NCBI RefSeq assembly: GCF_021404405.1
Contig: NZ_JABFTV010000013.1
Coordinates: 62,001 to 126,000, forward strand
Length of the DNA: 64,000 nt
Reading direction: 5' to 3'
DNA from: Billgrantia aerodenitrificans
GTDB taxonomy: Bacteria > Pseudomonadota > Gammaproteobacteria > Pseudomonadales > Halomonadaceae
Shown here: positions 1 to 9,302 of the stretch, one piece after another
Layout of the letters: each line of letters begins with the position of its first letter
How positions within the stretch are numbered: the stretch's first letter is position 1
Notes under the pieces: model-generated
What the model saw: only the letters and a program-made list of their open reading frames with translations
Database searches by the model: none
Told to the model about the DNA's origin: nothing
Position numbers and translations under genes: made by a program

Positions 1-351
1 ATGATGCTGCTGTTCCTGATCCTTACCGCGGTGACCTTCAGCCTGCTCGGCTTCATCATCGGCATCTGGGCCGACGGCTTCGAAAAGCTGCAGTTGGTAC
101 CGCTGCTGATCGTCACGCCGTTGACCTTCCTCGGCGGCACCTTCTACTCCATCGACATGCTGCCCCCTCTGTGGCAGGCGGTGACACTGCTCAACCCGGT
201 GGTTTACCTAGTCAGCGGCTTCCGCTGGAGTTTCTATGGCACCGGTGACGTGAGTATCTGGGCCAGCCTCGCCATCATCACACTGTTTCTCGGTGTAGCC
301 CTGGCGGTGATCAACTGGATTTTCCGCACCGGCTATCGGCTCAAACCTTGA
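1..351 (+). CDS. ABC-2 type transporter permease, C-terminal part
   Basis: These are the last 116 residues of a membrane permease of the ABC-2 family (YadH-like), the channel half of an ABC exporter. The frame is open at the window edge, so the real start probably lies outside. Hydrophobic segments sit near residues 2-22, 30-50 and 86-110, and the loop with GGTFYSIDMLPP is typical of the region before the last helices of this family. The cognate ATPase would be expected just upstream, outside the window. The substrate cannot be told from this fragment. Confidence 0.8.
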   Translation: MMLLFLILTAVTFSLLGFIIGIWADGFEKLQLVPLLIVTPLTFLGGTFYSIDMLPPLWQAVTLLNPVVYLVSGFRWSFYGTGDVSIWASLAIITLFLGVALAVINWIFRTGYRLKP

Positions 352-572
352 GGCAACGCATGCAGCCGGCGGTTAGCGCGCAGCGTTGAGCGCTACGGCA
401 CAGTTGCCGCTGGCGCTCGCGAGCGTTATTGGCCATGCTTTCACAGATTGCGTTTACATACTTGTAACAGGAGGCACAGCCTACTTACAGCACGAGCAGA
501 ACACGAGAATAAGCGAGCAGCGGAGTGATCCATTCCACGACAACTCCATCGCTCCATCACAAGGGAACTGCA

Positions 573-1799
573 ATGACTGCTGGCAAGAACGAAGCTAGGC
601 AGGGAGCTTCGCTCAATTGGTGCGTCGAGTTTCACGACGCCCCGCTGGAAGCCCTCTATCGCCGCACCATGCGCTTACAGGACGCACAGCAGCTGCGCTA
701 TGCGCTATGGCTGATTGCTGCCACCTTCCTCTTGTTCATCGCAGCGGACTATCTCCTGCTCGGCGCAAGCGGCACCTTTCTCATCCTGGCCGCCACCCGT
801 ATCGGCGTGACACTCAGCTGCCTGGTGCTGGCCCGTTACATCACCCGAGACCCTGCCCAGGCCCACCGGCCGCTGCCGCTCAATCTGGTCTACTTCGCCG
901 CCATCAGCGGTTTGCTGCTGACGATCTACCTCCACCCGGGCAGTGTCGGGCTGCACATCTCGAGCATCGTGGTGGCCAGTCTGACCATCTATCTGCTGGT
1001 GCCCAACCGGCTGACCTGGATTCTCGTCTGGAATGGCTATCTGTCGTTCGGCTTCATTCTGCTGGCGCTGCTGTGGAAACCCCTGACCCCCGGCATGCTG
1101 GCGAGCACCCTGATGATCATCGCCTTCGCCAATCTGATGGGCTGGCTGACCTTCAGCCGACTGAACCGGCTGCAGCGCAAGCAGTTCGCCCTGCTGATGG
1201 ATGAGCGCGACATCAATCGCAAGCTGCAGAGCGAGATCGAGGAGCGCCAAATGCTCGAAGCCCAGCTACGCCACATGGCAAGTACCGACCCACTGACCGG
1301 TATCGCCAACCGCAGGCACTTCTTCGAACTGGCGGAGCGCGAGCTGACCCGGGCTCATCGCGAGCACACGCCGCTGGCCATCTGCATGGTCGATATCGAT
1401 CTGTTCAAGACCCTCAACGATCATCATGGCCATGCCGTGGGCGACCTGGTGCTGACGACGGTGGCCTCCTGCTGCGCCTCGGTGCTGCGCGAGACGGACA
1501 TCATCGGCCGCTACGGCGGCGAGGAGTTCGTCATCGCCCTGCCCCAGGCCGATCTCGAGACCGCCAACTCAATCGCCGAACGCCTGCGAGACAAGGTGAC
1601 CTCCCTGCAGCTCCCCATGCTGCCCCTCGGCCAGCGTCTTTCCGTCACGGTCGGCATCAGCCAGGTCGCGCCAGGGGAAACGAGGCTGGAACCGGCACTG
1701 CAACGCGCCGACGACGCTCTTTATGTCGGCAAGTCGCGCGGCAGAAATTGCGTCGTGGTGGCCGGCGAGGCTCCGCCCGCGTTCTCGGCAAGAGCCTGA
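573..1799 (+). CDS. Membrane-anchored diguanylate cyclase (GGDEF)
   Basis: Makes cyclic di-GMP from two GTP. The first ~190 residues hold about six hydrophobic helices forming an integral-membrane sensor of the MASE kind; a short charged coiled coil (about residues 205-230) leads to the GGDEF domain. The active-site loop reads GGEEF at about residues 315-319, a form that is normally active, and an inhibitory RxxD site (RETD, about 306-309) lies five residues before it, so product feedback is expected. I chose the ATG at 573 because AAGGGAAC lies just upstream; an in-frame ATG at 525 has no clear ribosome site. The gene stands alone, with no matched phosphodiesterase nearby. Confidence 0.9.
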   Translation: MTAGKNEARQGASLNWCVEFHDAPLEALYRRTMRLQDAQQLRYALWLIAATFLLFIAADYLLLGASGTFLILAATRIGVTLSCLVLARYITRDPAQAHRPLPLNLVYFAAISGLLLTIYLHPGSVGLHISSIVVASLTIYLLVPNRLTWILVWNGYLSFGFILLALLWKPLTPGMLASTLMIIAFANLMGWLTFSRLNRLQRKQFALLMDERDINRKLQSEIEERQMLEAQLRHMASTDPLTGIANRRHFFELAERELTRAHREHTPLAICMVDIDLFKTLNDHHGHAVGDLVLTTVASCCASVLRETDIIGRYGGEEFVIALPQADLETANSIAERLRDKVTSLQLPMLPLGQRLSVTVGISQVAPGETRLEPALQRADDALYVGKSRGRNCVVVAGEAPPAFSARA

Positions 1800-1929
1800 A
1801 CGTTGCCACCACCCCGGCTTGAACTCGACGCCGGGCCCGGTATGATTCGTCTCCTGCCCAGGCTCTGTCCGAGTAGCTGGCACAGCCCACCCAACGCCTA
1901 TCACGGCGCCCTTCACGGCGGAGATGGTC

Positions 1930-2946
1930 ATGCCGATACAGCACTGCATCGTCCACGAGATCGACAAGGAGAGCGGCGAGCAGCCGGCAAGCCTGCGGGC
2001 AGCCACTGCCGAGCTGGCATCGTCGCCGCTGCTGGAAGACCTGCTGTCAAGATTTCACGATGCCTACCATGCCAAGACCAAGGCATGGGGTCACTTCCAG
2101 GAGCCGGACGCCAGCGAACCGGGCTCGGCAACGCCCTTCGCCCAAGAGCTGACCGACTATCTGGAAGCGCGCAGCGACTTTGCCGCTTTCAGCCAGGCTC
2201 TGGCCAATCGCCTGCTGCCGCTGGTCGACGCGCACCTCTCCGCCTCCGGCCATCTCCTGTGCATCGACTATCGTCAGGGTGAAACCCACTATCTCGGCGT
2301 GGCATTGCTGCATCAACGTACGGGGTTCGGTATCGACTCGGCCATGCGGGTCGTGCCCGCGGCGCAGCTCAACCTGGCGCGCATGAGCCTGGGGCTGCGA
2401 ATCAATCTGACCCAGTGGCGCGACGGCGCCGCTTCGCGTCATTACCTGTCGTGGATTCACGATCGCGGCGGCAAGAAGCTCTCGGAGGATCTGGCCACCG
2501 TACTCGGTGCCACCGAGGGGATCGACGCCACCGGCGAGACCCGCACCCTGCTCAAGGCCTTCAGCGACTATGTCGAGCGCGAAGACATGCCCGAGGAGCA
2601 GAGCCGGGAGAAGACCGAAGCGCTGATCGACTACGCCAATGAGCAGGCCGGCCGCGGCGAGCCGATCACCCTGGAAGAGCTCTCGGAGCTGCTCGACGAG
2701 CAACAGCCCAAGGCATTCTACGACCACATCCGCAACGCCGACTACGGTCTCTCGCCCGAGATACCGCCGGACAAGCGCACCCTCAGACAGTTTCGCCGCT
2801 TCACTGGCCGCGCCGGCGGTGTCTCGATCAGCTTCGACTCCCATCTGCTGGGGTCGTCCATCGAGTATGACGAAAGCCAGGACCGGCTGATCATCAAGCA
2901 GGTGCCCAAACAACTCAAGGAGCAGCTCAAGCAACGCAAGGAGTGA
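1930..2946 (+). CDS. yejK: Nucleoid-associated protein YejK (NdpA family)
   Basis: A 338-residue member of the YejK/NdpA (37-kDa nucleoid-associated) family, found in the cytoplasm bound to the nucleoid; its exact role is poorly known. The opening PIQHCIVHEIDK, the middle LSWIHDRGGKKLSEDL and the late GGVSISFDSHLLG are characteristic. The ATG at 1930 is preferred over the one at 1924, because GGAG at 1920-1923 gives a six-base spacing only for the later start. The gene lies between a diguanylate cyclase and a convergent amidotransferase and shows no operon partner. Confidence 0.9.
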   Translation: MPIQHCIVHEIDKESGEQPASLRAATAELASSPLLEDLLSRFHDAYHAKTKAWGHFQEPDASEPGSATPFAQELTDYLEARSDFAAFSQALANRLLPLVDAHLSASGHLLCIDYRQGETHYLGVALLHQRTGFGIDSAMRVVPAAQLNLARMSLGLRINLTQWRDGAASRHYLSWIHDRGGKKLSEDLATVLGATEGIDATGETRTLLKAFSDYVEREDMPEEQSREKTEALIDYANEQAGRGEPITLEELSELLDEQQPKAFYDHIRNADYGLSPEIPPDKRTLRQFRRFTGRAGGVSISFDSHLLGSSIEYDESQDRLIIKQVPKQLKEQLKQRKE

Positions 2947-2958
2947 CGCAGCCCGGCG

Positions 2959-3684
2959 CTACTCGATGCCGTGCGCAATCTCGGCGTTGGCCAGCCACTC
3001 GCGCAGCACCTGCTGGCCGCGCTGGGCAATGCCCGGACCGTGCAGCTGCGCCTGCTCACGCAGTTCGACCGGATCCACCTCCGCCACGGCAAGCTCGGCG
3101 GCATGACCAATCAGCCAGGGCTCGATTCGGGCCGGGTCCACCTCGAGATGAAACTGCAGCCCCAGCACCTGATCGCCCACGGCGAAGGCCTGGTGCGAAC
3201 AGGGGTGGCTGTAGGCCAGCCGCGTGGCGCCGGGGGGCGTTTCGAACATGTCGCCATGCCAGTGCAGGACGTGATCGGGATTGCCCAGGTGGCGTAGCGG
3301 CCCCTCCTGTCCGTCTCGCGTCAGGTAGACGTCGGCAAAGCCGATCTCCTTTTCCGGCATCGGAAAGACCCGCCCGCCCATGGCGCGGGCGATGAGCTGT
3401 GCCCCGAGGCAGATACCGAGCAGCGGACGTCCCGAATCGAGCCGGTGGCGAATGGCGTCCAGCTCGGCGGCGAGAAACGGAAAGAGCGCATCGTCGTTGG
3501 CGCCAACCGGCCCGCCCAGCACCACCATCAACTCGGGGCTGTCGACATCCAGCGATTCCAGAGCATCCGGCCCCAGCAGTCCCGGGTCGAGGTAGCGGAT
3601 GCGGTAGCCGAACTCCTCGAGGATCGGCTCGAAGATGCCCAGATCCTCGAAAGCAACGTGGCGGATGGCAACGACACTCTTCAT
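2959..3684 (-). CDS. Class I glutamine amidotransferase-like protein
   Basis: A 241-residue stand-alone class I glutamine amidotransferase domain of the kind often annotated as GMP-synthase-like. The nucleophile cysteine lies in GICLGAQ (Cys92) and the catalytic His-Glu pair in LQFHLEVDP, so the glutaminase triad is intact. There is no ATP-pyrophosphatase domain, so it is not GuaA itself; members of this group have been linked to glutamine or gamma-glutamyl substrates, but the acceptor cannot be read here. The start at 3684 has AAAGGAG about ten bases upstream; longer in-frame starts reach into the intergenic region and lack family similarity. Convergent with yejK, separated by 12 bases. Confidence 0.85.
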   Translation of the reverse strand: MKSVVAIRHVAFEDLGIFEPILEEFGYRIRYLDPGLLGPDALESLDVDSPELMVVLGGPVGANDDALFPFLAAELDAIRHRLDSGRPLLGICLGAQLIARAMGGRVFPMPEKEIGFADVYLTRDGQEGPLRHLGNPDHVLHWHGDMFETPPGATRLAYSHPCSHQAFAVGDQVLGLQFHLEVDPARIEPWLIGHAAELAVAEVDPVELREQAQLHGPGIAQRGQQVLREWLANAEIAHGIE

Positions 3685-3862
3685 GCGCAAGAAACTCCTT
3701 TTCCGTTCCGGACGGTTTGGCAGACACGCCAACCGCATCAGCAGCATAGCCAATGGAAACACCAAGCGTAATAACTTGGGTTTGCCGTTCTGAGGTAAAG
3801 CCGACTAGCTTGAGGGAGCATCATCGTTCTGTGCGCTCATGGATTGAGAAGGGGTCTTGGTC

Positions 3863-6337
3863 ATGCAAGGCAAGGAAGTCACAAACCGGGATAAACCGGT
3901 GGTGATCATCACCGGGGCTTCGGGGGGCGTAGGAACCGCCCTGACCCGCAGCCTGAAGGATGACTATCACATCATCGGACTGGACCGCAGCGCGGGCGAA
4001 GAGGCCGACGAGAGCTACGAATTCGACCTCACAGAGGTCGACTCCATCAAGCGCACGATGAGCGAGATCGCCGAGCGGCACGGGCACGACATCGCCGCCG
4101 TGGTGCACCTGGCGGCCTATTTCGATTTCACCGGCGAGGAGTCGCCACTCTACGAGAAGGTCAACGAGCAGGGTACGCGCAACCTGCTCGAGGCGCTGGC
4201 AGACATGAACGTCGAGCGCTTCATCTACTCCAGCACCATGCTCGTGCACGAGCCTCAGGTACCGGGCCGCCGGGTCAGCGAGGAGACGCCGATCGGCCCC
4301 ACCTGGGCCTATCCGCAGTCCAAGGCGCGCACCGAGGAGGTGATCAGGGAACATGCCCGCATGCCCTACACCCTGCTGCGCCTGGCCGGTATGTACGACG
4401 AGAAGACCAGCGTGCCGACACTCTCCCACCAGATCGCGCGCATCTACGAGCACACCCTCAAGAGTCATTTCTACTCGGGCAACACCAACGCCGGCCAGGC
4501 CTGCGTGCACAAGGAGGACATGATCGAGGCCTTTCGCCGCACCATCGACCGGCGCCGCGAACTGCCCGAAAAGAACGAAATCCTCATCGGTGAGGAGCAT
4601 GCCGTCAGCTACGAGGCGCTGCAGAACCGTCTAGGTGAGCTGATCCACGGCAAGAAGAAATGGAAGACCGTGGTCATGCCCAAGCCGCTGGCCAAGACCG
4701 GTGCGCTGCTGGAAGAGAAAAGCGAGCCGCTGGTGCCGGACGACTTCGACAAGGGCGAGAAGCCCTTCATCCGGCCTTTCATGATCGACATGGCCGACGA
4801 TCATTACGAGTTGGACATCCGCCGGGCGCGGGAACAGCTCGGCTGGGAGCCGCGCCATGAGGTCTTCGACACCTTGGAGGCGATGGTCGACCACCTGCTC
4901 AGCGACCCCCACGGCTGGTACGAGGCCAATGGCATTACCCCCCCGGACTGGATCGAGGAGGCCGAGGAGAAAGGCGTCAATCCTGAGCGGGTGCTGGAAG
5001 ATCATCAGGCACATACCCAGCGCGAGCATTACCGCTTCCTGTGGGCGCACTTCTTCAATATTGCTCTGGGCGCCTGGCTGGTGGTATCCCCCGCCACCCT
5101 GGGCTACGACGGCGCCATGGCCTACAGCGACATGGCTTCGGGTCTGCTACTGGCGCTGTTCGGTGCGCTTTCACTGTCGCTGCAGCTGATCTGGGCGCGC
5201 TGGGTGTGCGCGGCGATCGGCCTTTGGGTGCTGTTCGCCCCGCTGGTGTTCTGGAGTGACAGCGCCGCGGCCTACCTCAACGGCACCGTTGTCGGCACCC
5301 TGGCCATCGGCTTCGCTGCGGTGGTGCGGCCGGCGCCCGGTATCTCACCGGCAGCGGCCATGACCGGCCCGACCACGCCGCCCGGGTGGAACAACAACCC
5401 GTCGAGCTGGCGCCAACGCATGCCGATCATCGCGCTGGCCTTCGTCGGCTTCTTCATCTCACGCTATCTCGCCGCCTATCAGTTGGGGCACATCGACGCG
5501 GTGTGGGACCCATTCTTCGGCGGCACCCGTGAGGGCCTGAACGGCACCGAGGACATCATCACCTCGGAGGCCTCCGAAGCCTGGCCGGTGCCCGATGCCG
5601 GCCTGGGCGGCATGGTCTACATGCTGGAGATCATGCTCGGTCTGATGGGTGCGGCCAACCGCTGGCGCACCATGCCTTGGGTAGTGGCCTCGTTCGGCGT
5701 GCTGATCGTGCCGCTCGGTGTGGTCTCGGTGACCTTCATCATCATCCAGCCCATTCTGATCGGCACCTGGTGCACCCTGTGCCTGATCCAGGCCGGGGCG
5801 ATGCTGCTGCAGATCGCCTATGCCTTCAACGAGTTCGTCGCCACCGGCGAATTCCTCAAGCGGCGGCCCAAGGCCGGCGCTCCGGTGCTCAAGATCTTCT
5901 TCACCGGCGATACCGACGAAGGTCCCAACGAATCGCCGGACGAGGATTTCCAGTGCAAGCCCACCGCCATTCTCGGCGACGCGCTGGGTACCGGGGTCAA
6001 CCTGCCCTGGAACCTGGCCCTGTGCATCCTGATCGGCGCCTGGCTGATGCTGACCCGCATCACCTTCGGCGCCGAGGGCACCCTGGCCAACTGGGAGCAC
6101 CTGGTTGGGGCGCTGCTCATCACCCTGGGCGTCATCGCCATGGCCGAGTCGGCCCGTCCGGCCCGCTGGCTGATGATACCGCTGGCCACCATCCTGCTGT
6201 TCACACCCTTCCTGCACGGCGCCGACACGGCCGCGACGATCAACAGTCTGATTTGCGCGGTGGCAGTGATCTTGCTCTGCCTGCGTCGCGGGCCGATCCG
6301 CGGCGAGTATGGCAGTTGGAGCCGCTTGCTGGCCTGA
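3863..6337 (+). CDS. SDR epimerase / SPW-repeat / VKOR-like membrane fusion
   Basis: An 824-residue three-part protein. Residues ~10-320 are an extended short-chain dehydrogenase/epimerase: nucleotide loop GASGGVG (18-24) and active-site YPQSK (Tyr150, Lys154). Residues ~385-490 are membrane helices resembling two SPW repeats (LVVSPATLGY, LFAPLVFWSD). Residues ~515-670 resemble the bacterial vitamin K epoxide reductase-like group, with WPVPDAGLG and a membrane CxxC (Cys637, Cys640, GTWCTLC). I see no second loop cysteine pair, so full VKOR chemistry is doubtful. The tail (~700-824) is another four-helix SPW-like block. ATG 3863 follows GAAGGGG at good spacing. The combination suggests a membrane redox or lipid-sugar enzyme; the substrate is unknown. 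Confidence 0.8.
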   Translation: MQGKEVTNRDKPVVIITGASGGVGTALTRSLKDDYHIIGLDRSAGEEADESYEFDLTEVDSIKRTMSEIAERHGHDIAAVVHLAAYFDFTGEESPLYEKVNEQGTRNLLEALADMNVERFIYSSTMLVHEPQVPGRRVSEETPIGPTWAYPQSKARTEEVIREHARMPYTLLRLAGMYDEKTSVPTLSHQIARIYEHTLKSHFYSGNTNAGQACVHKEDMIEAFRRTIDRRRELPEKNEILIGEEHAVSYEALQNRLGELIHGKKKWKTVVMPKPLAKTGALLEEKSEPLVPDDFDKGEKPFIRPFMIDMADDHYELDIRRAREQLGWEPRHEVFDTLEAMVDHLLSDPHGWYEANGITPPDWIEEAEEKGVNPERVLEDHQAHTQREHYRFLWAHFFNIALGAWLVVSPATLGYDGAMAYSDMASGLLLALFGALSLSLQLIWARWVCAAIGLWVLFAPLVFWSDSAAAYLNGTVVGTLAIGFAAVVRPAPGISPAAAMTGPTTPPGWNNNPSSWRQRMPIIALAFVGFFISRYLAAYQLGHIDAVWDPFFGGTREGLNGTEDIITSEASEAWPVPDAGLGGMVYMLEIMLGLMGAANRWRTMPWVVASFGVLIVPLGVVSVTFIIIQPILIGTWCTLCLIQAGAMLLQIAYAFNEFVATGEFLKRRPKAGAPVLKIFFTGDTDEGPNESPDEDFQCKPTAILGDALGTGVNLPWNLALCILIGAWLMLTRITFGAEGTLANWEHLVGALLITLGVIAMAESARPARWLMIPLATILLFTPFLHGADTAATINSLICAVAVILLCLRRGPIRGEYGSWSRLLA

Positions 6338-6453
6338 AGCCTGCTGATCTGAAGAGAGTACCGGGTTGCCTGCGGGCGCCCCGGGCTCACTCATGCACCG
6401 ATGCCGCAGCCCTGATATCGTATCCCCATGCCTGCCATGAGTGACCACCCGAC

Positions 6454-8229
6454 ATGACCCCACGCCCGGACCCGCGGATACTGCTGCGCCTGCTGGCGCT
6501 GCTCACCCCCTATCGCGGCCGCCTGATCATCGCCGCACTGGCACTGCTGGTGGCCTCCGGCAGCGTGCTGCTGCTGGGCCAGGGGCTGCGCCTGGTGATC
6601 GACCAGGGCTTTCTCGCCGCAGACGCCACCCGCCTCAACCAGACCCTGGGCGTGATGCTGGCCGTCGTCAGCGTGCTGGCCGGCGCCTCGGCGCTACGCT
6701 ACTACCAGGTGAGCTGGATCGGCGAGCGCCTGGCCGCTGACCTGCGGCGTCAGGTCTTCGATCATCTGCTCGAACTGGAGCCGGCCTACTTCGAGAGCGC
6801 CTCCCGGCGCGACCGCGGCGCCGCCGAGATCGCCTCGCGCCTGACCGCCGATACCAGCGTGCTGCAGACCCTGTTCGGCTCGTCCATCTCGCTGGCATTG
6901 CGCAATCTGGTGATGCTATTGGGTGCGGTGACGCTGATGCTGGTGACCCAACCCTGGCTCTCGGCACTGGTGTTGATCGGCATACCCGCCACCCTGCTGC
7001 CGATCCTGTGGTTCGGCCGTCGCGTGCGGCGGCTTTCCCGCCATAGCCAGGACCGGGTGGCCGAGCTGGGCCGCTACGCCAGCGAGGCTCTGGACGGCAT
7101 TCGCACCGTACAAGCCTTCTCCCACGAAGCGATCGACCGTCGCGACTACGGCGAGCGAGCCGAGCAGGCCTTCGCCACCGCGGTGGTGCGTACCCGCCAG
7201 CGGGCCTGGCTCACTGCCGCCGCCATGTTGACGGTATTCGCCGCCGTGGGCCTGATGCTGTGGCAGGGCGGCCAGGCGGTATTGGCCGGAGAGATCAGCG
7301 CGGGCGAGCTTTCCGCCTTCGTCTTCTATGCGGTACTGGCAGCCGGGGCGGTGGCGACACTGGCCGAGGTGGCCGGCGACGTGCAGCGCGCCGCCGGTGC
7401 CGCCGAACGGCTGCTCGAGTTGCTCGATGCCGAGCCCGCCATTTCCCCACCGCACGCACCGACGCCCCTACCCACGCCGCTACGCGGCGAGATCCGTCTG
7501 GAGAGCGTGAGCTTCACCTACCCAGGGCGAGAAAACCCGGCCCTGGATTCACTCGACCTGGAGATTCGCTCCGGCGAGCGCGTGGCGCTGGTGGGCCCCT
7601 CCGGCGCCGGCAAGAGTACGCTGTTCGCGCTACTGCTGCGCTTTCACGACCCCGAGCGGGGTCGCGTGACGCTGGACGGCATCGACCTGCGCGAGTTCGC
7701 CCCCAAGGCGCTGCGCGCCGGCATGGGCCTGGTGGCCCAGGAACCGGTACTGTTCACCGGCACGGTGGCCGACAACCTGCGCTACGGCAAGCCCGACGCC
7801 ACCTTGGACGAACTGCGCGCCGCGGCCCGCGACGCCAATGCCCTGAGCTTCGTCGAGGCCTTGCCCCACGGCTTCGATACCGAGCTCGGCCCCGGCGGTG
7901 TACAGCTCTCCGGCGGCCAGCGCCAGCGCCTGGCGATTGCCCGTGCGCTGCTCAAGGACCCGAGCGTACTGCTGCTGGACGAGGCGACGAGTGCGCTGGA
8001 TGCCGAGAGCGAGCGTCTGGTACAGCAGGCCCTGGACCGTTTGATGGTCGGGCGCACCAGTCTGGTGATCGCTCACCGCCTGGCCACGGTGACCGCCGCC
8101 GACCGCCTGCTGGTGTTCGACGATGGGCGCCTGGTCGCCGCCGGCCGCCACGGCGAACTGCTCGTACGCAGTCCGCTCTACCGCCACCTGGCGGAGCTGC
8201 AGTTCGGTCGACATCGGACGGAGGCATGA
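6454..8229 (+). CDS. ABC exporter, fused membrane and ATPase domains
   Basis: A 591-residue half-transporter of the MsbA/multidrug exporter type that works as a homodimer in the inner membrane. Six hydrophobic helices occupy the first ~310 residues; the ATPase domain follows with Walker A GPSGAGKST (from about residue 381), Q-loop VAQEPVLF, signature LSGGQRQR, Walker B LLLDEATSALD and switch VIAHRLAT, all intact. Lipid A flippase MsbA is usually followed by lpxK, which is absent here, so a paralogue exporting lipid or drug is more likely. No strong ribosome site is visible before 6454. It ends 23 bases from a convergent gene. Confidence 0.9.
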   Translation: MTPRPDPRILLRLLALLTPYRGRLIIAALALLVASGSVLLLGQGLRLVIDQGFLAADATRLNQTLGVMLAVVSVLAGASALRYYQVSWIGERLAADLRRQVFDHLLELEPAYFESASRRDRGAAEIASRLTADTSVLQTLFGSSISLALRNLVMLLGAVTLMLVTQPWLSALVLIGIPATLLPILWFGRRVRRLSRHSQDRVAELGRYASEALDGIRTVQAFSHEAIDRRDYGERAEQAFATAVVRTRQRAWLTAAAMLTVFAAVGLMLWQGGQAVLAGEISAGELSAFVFYAVLAAGAVATLAEVAGDVQRAAGAAERLLELLDAEPAISPPHAPTPLPTPLRGEIRLESVSFTYPGRENPALDSLDLEIRSGERVALVGPSGAGKSTLFALLLRFHDPERGRVTLDGIDLREFAPKALRAGMGLVAQEPVLFTGTVADNLRYGKPDATLDELRAAARDANALSFVEALPHGFDTELGPGGVQLSGGQRQRLAIARALLKDPSVLLLDEATSALDAESERLVQQALDRLMVGRTSLVIAHRLATVTAADRLLVFDDGRLVAAGRHGELLVRSPLYRHLAELQFGRHRTEA

Positions 8230-8252
8230 ACTTGCGCAAGGCCCGGGCTGGT

Positions 8253-9221
8253 TCAAATGGCGTTGCGCAGCCCGAGTTCGTAAGGATGCGGATCGAGGTA
8301 CGTCTGTTGGCGAATGTACTCCGAGCCGTGACGCTTCATGTAATGATTGAGCAGCCTGACCGGCACCGCCAGATGCACGTGGCCCAGACGATACTCTTCG
8401 ATCGCCTGTAGCAGGTCCTGCTTGACCTCGCTGTCGAGCTCCTGCTTCAGATAGCCCATCACGTGCATCAGCGCATTGGTATGTGTCTTGCGCGTGGCCG
8501 GACGCGACAGCGCCGCCATGAAGCGTTGCAGGTAGGAGCGCTTGACCTCTTCCAGCGGCAGGGCGTGAGCCTCGCTGCCCAGATAGCGGCCCAGTTCGCG
8601 ATAGGCTTCCACATTGTGCGCCATCAGCAGATATTTCTGGCGGCTGTGGAACTGGATCAGGGCGTGATACTCCTTGGCCTCTTCGACGTGGCGTTTCCAG
8701 TCGTCGAAGGCGAACACCCGAGTGATGAAGTTCTCGCGCAGCACGGCGTCGTTCATGCGCGCCTCCTCCTCCAGCGGCAGCTCGGGGAAGTGCTCGCGCA
8801 TGACCTGGACGAAGAGTCCGGAGTCGGCATGGCTGGGCATGCCATTTTCGTGATAGACCTTGACCCGCTCTAGCCCGCAGCTCGGCGAGCCTTTCATCAG
8901 AATGAAGCCACGCAGATGGCGGTGGCGCGCCACGAACGCCTCGCCGACCTCACGCAGGCGCTCGGTGACGTCGAGCCCGGGATCCACCGTGCCCTTCACC
9001 CGCGGCGGCTCGCCGGGGGCGCCAACCAGACGGATCGGCTCCCGCGGCACGCCCAGGCCGGCTTCCAGCTCGGGGCAGAACGGTACGAAGGCGAAGCACT
9101 CCTGCAGCACTTCCAGGCAGTAGCGAGAGCGCTTGTGGCCCCCGTTGTAGCGTACCTGCTCGCCCATCAGGCAAGCGCTGATACCCACCGGGATGGCATT
9201 CGTCGTGGTGATGTCAGCCAA
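8253..9221 (-). CDS. DUF523 and DUF1722 (YbgA) domain protein
   Basis: A 322-residue protein made of two domains of unknown function. Residues ~10-150 are DUF523, with its cysteine-bearing motifs ISACLMGEQVRYNGG and KGSPSCG; residues ~190-310 are DUF1722, the YbgA family, ending in the typical YLDPHPYELGLRN. In other gammaproteobacteria such fusions often sit beside photolyase or MerR-type regulators; neither is present here. The conserved cysteines in the first half hint at metal or Fe-S binding, which is inference. The gene is monocistronic, convergent with the ABC exporter and separated from the chemoreceptor upstream on the same strand direction. Confidence 0.85.
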   Translation of the reverse strand: MADITTTNAIPVGISACLMGEQVRYNGGHKRSRYCLEVLQECFAFVPFCPELEAGLGVPREPIRLVGAPGEPPRVKGTVDPGLDVTERLREVGEAFVARHRHLRGFILMKGSPSCGLERVKVYHENGMPSHADSGLFVQVMREHFPELPLEEEARMNDAVLRENFITRVFAFDDWKRHVEEAKEYHALIQFHSRQKYLLMAHNVEAYRELGRYLGSEAHALPLEEVKRSYLQRFMAALSRPATRKTHTNALMHVMGYLKQELDSEVKQDLLQAIEEYRLGHVHLAVPVRLLNHYMKRHGSEYIRQQTYLDPHPYELGLRNAI

Positions 9222-9302
9222 GGCAAGGCTCCCTTCCCGTTACCTTGGCTCATCGTCGCTTCTTGGCCGCTTGCGGGCAAGCATCGCAACTCATCCCGCT
9301 AC

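Noticed and set aside
454..467. Inverted repeat TTACATACTTGTAA before the first GGDEF gene
   Set aside because: Five-base arms only and no matching second site or known consensus; too weak to call an operator.
7260..8411. 383-codon frame overlapping the ABC exporter ATPase domain
   Set aside because: Wrong frame relative to the Walker and signature motifs; low-complexity Arg/Gly composition.
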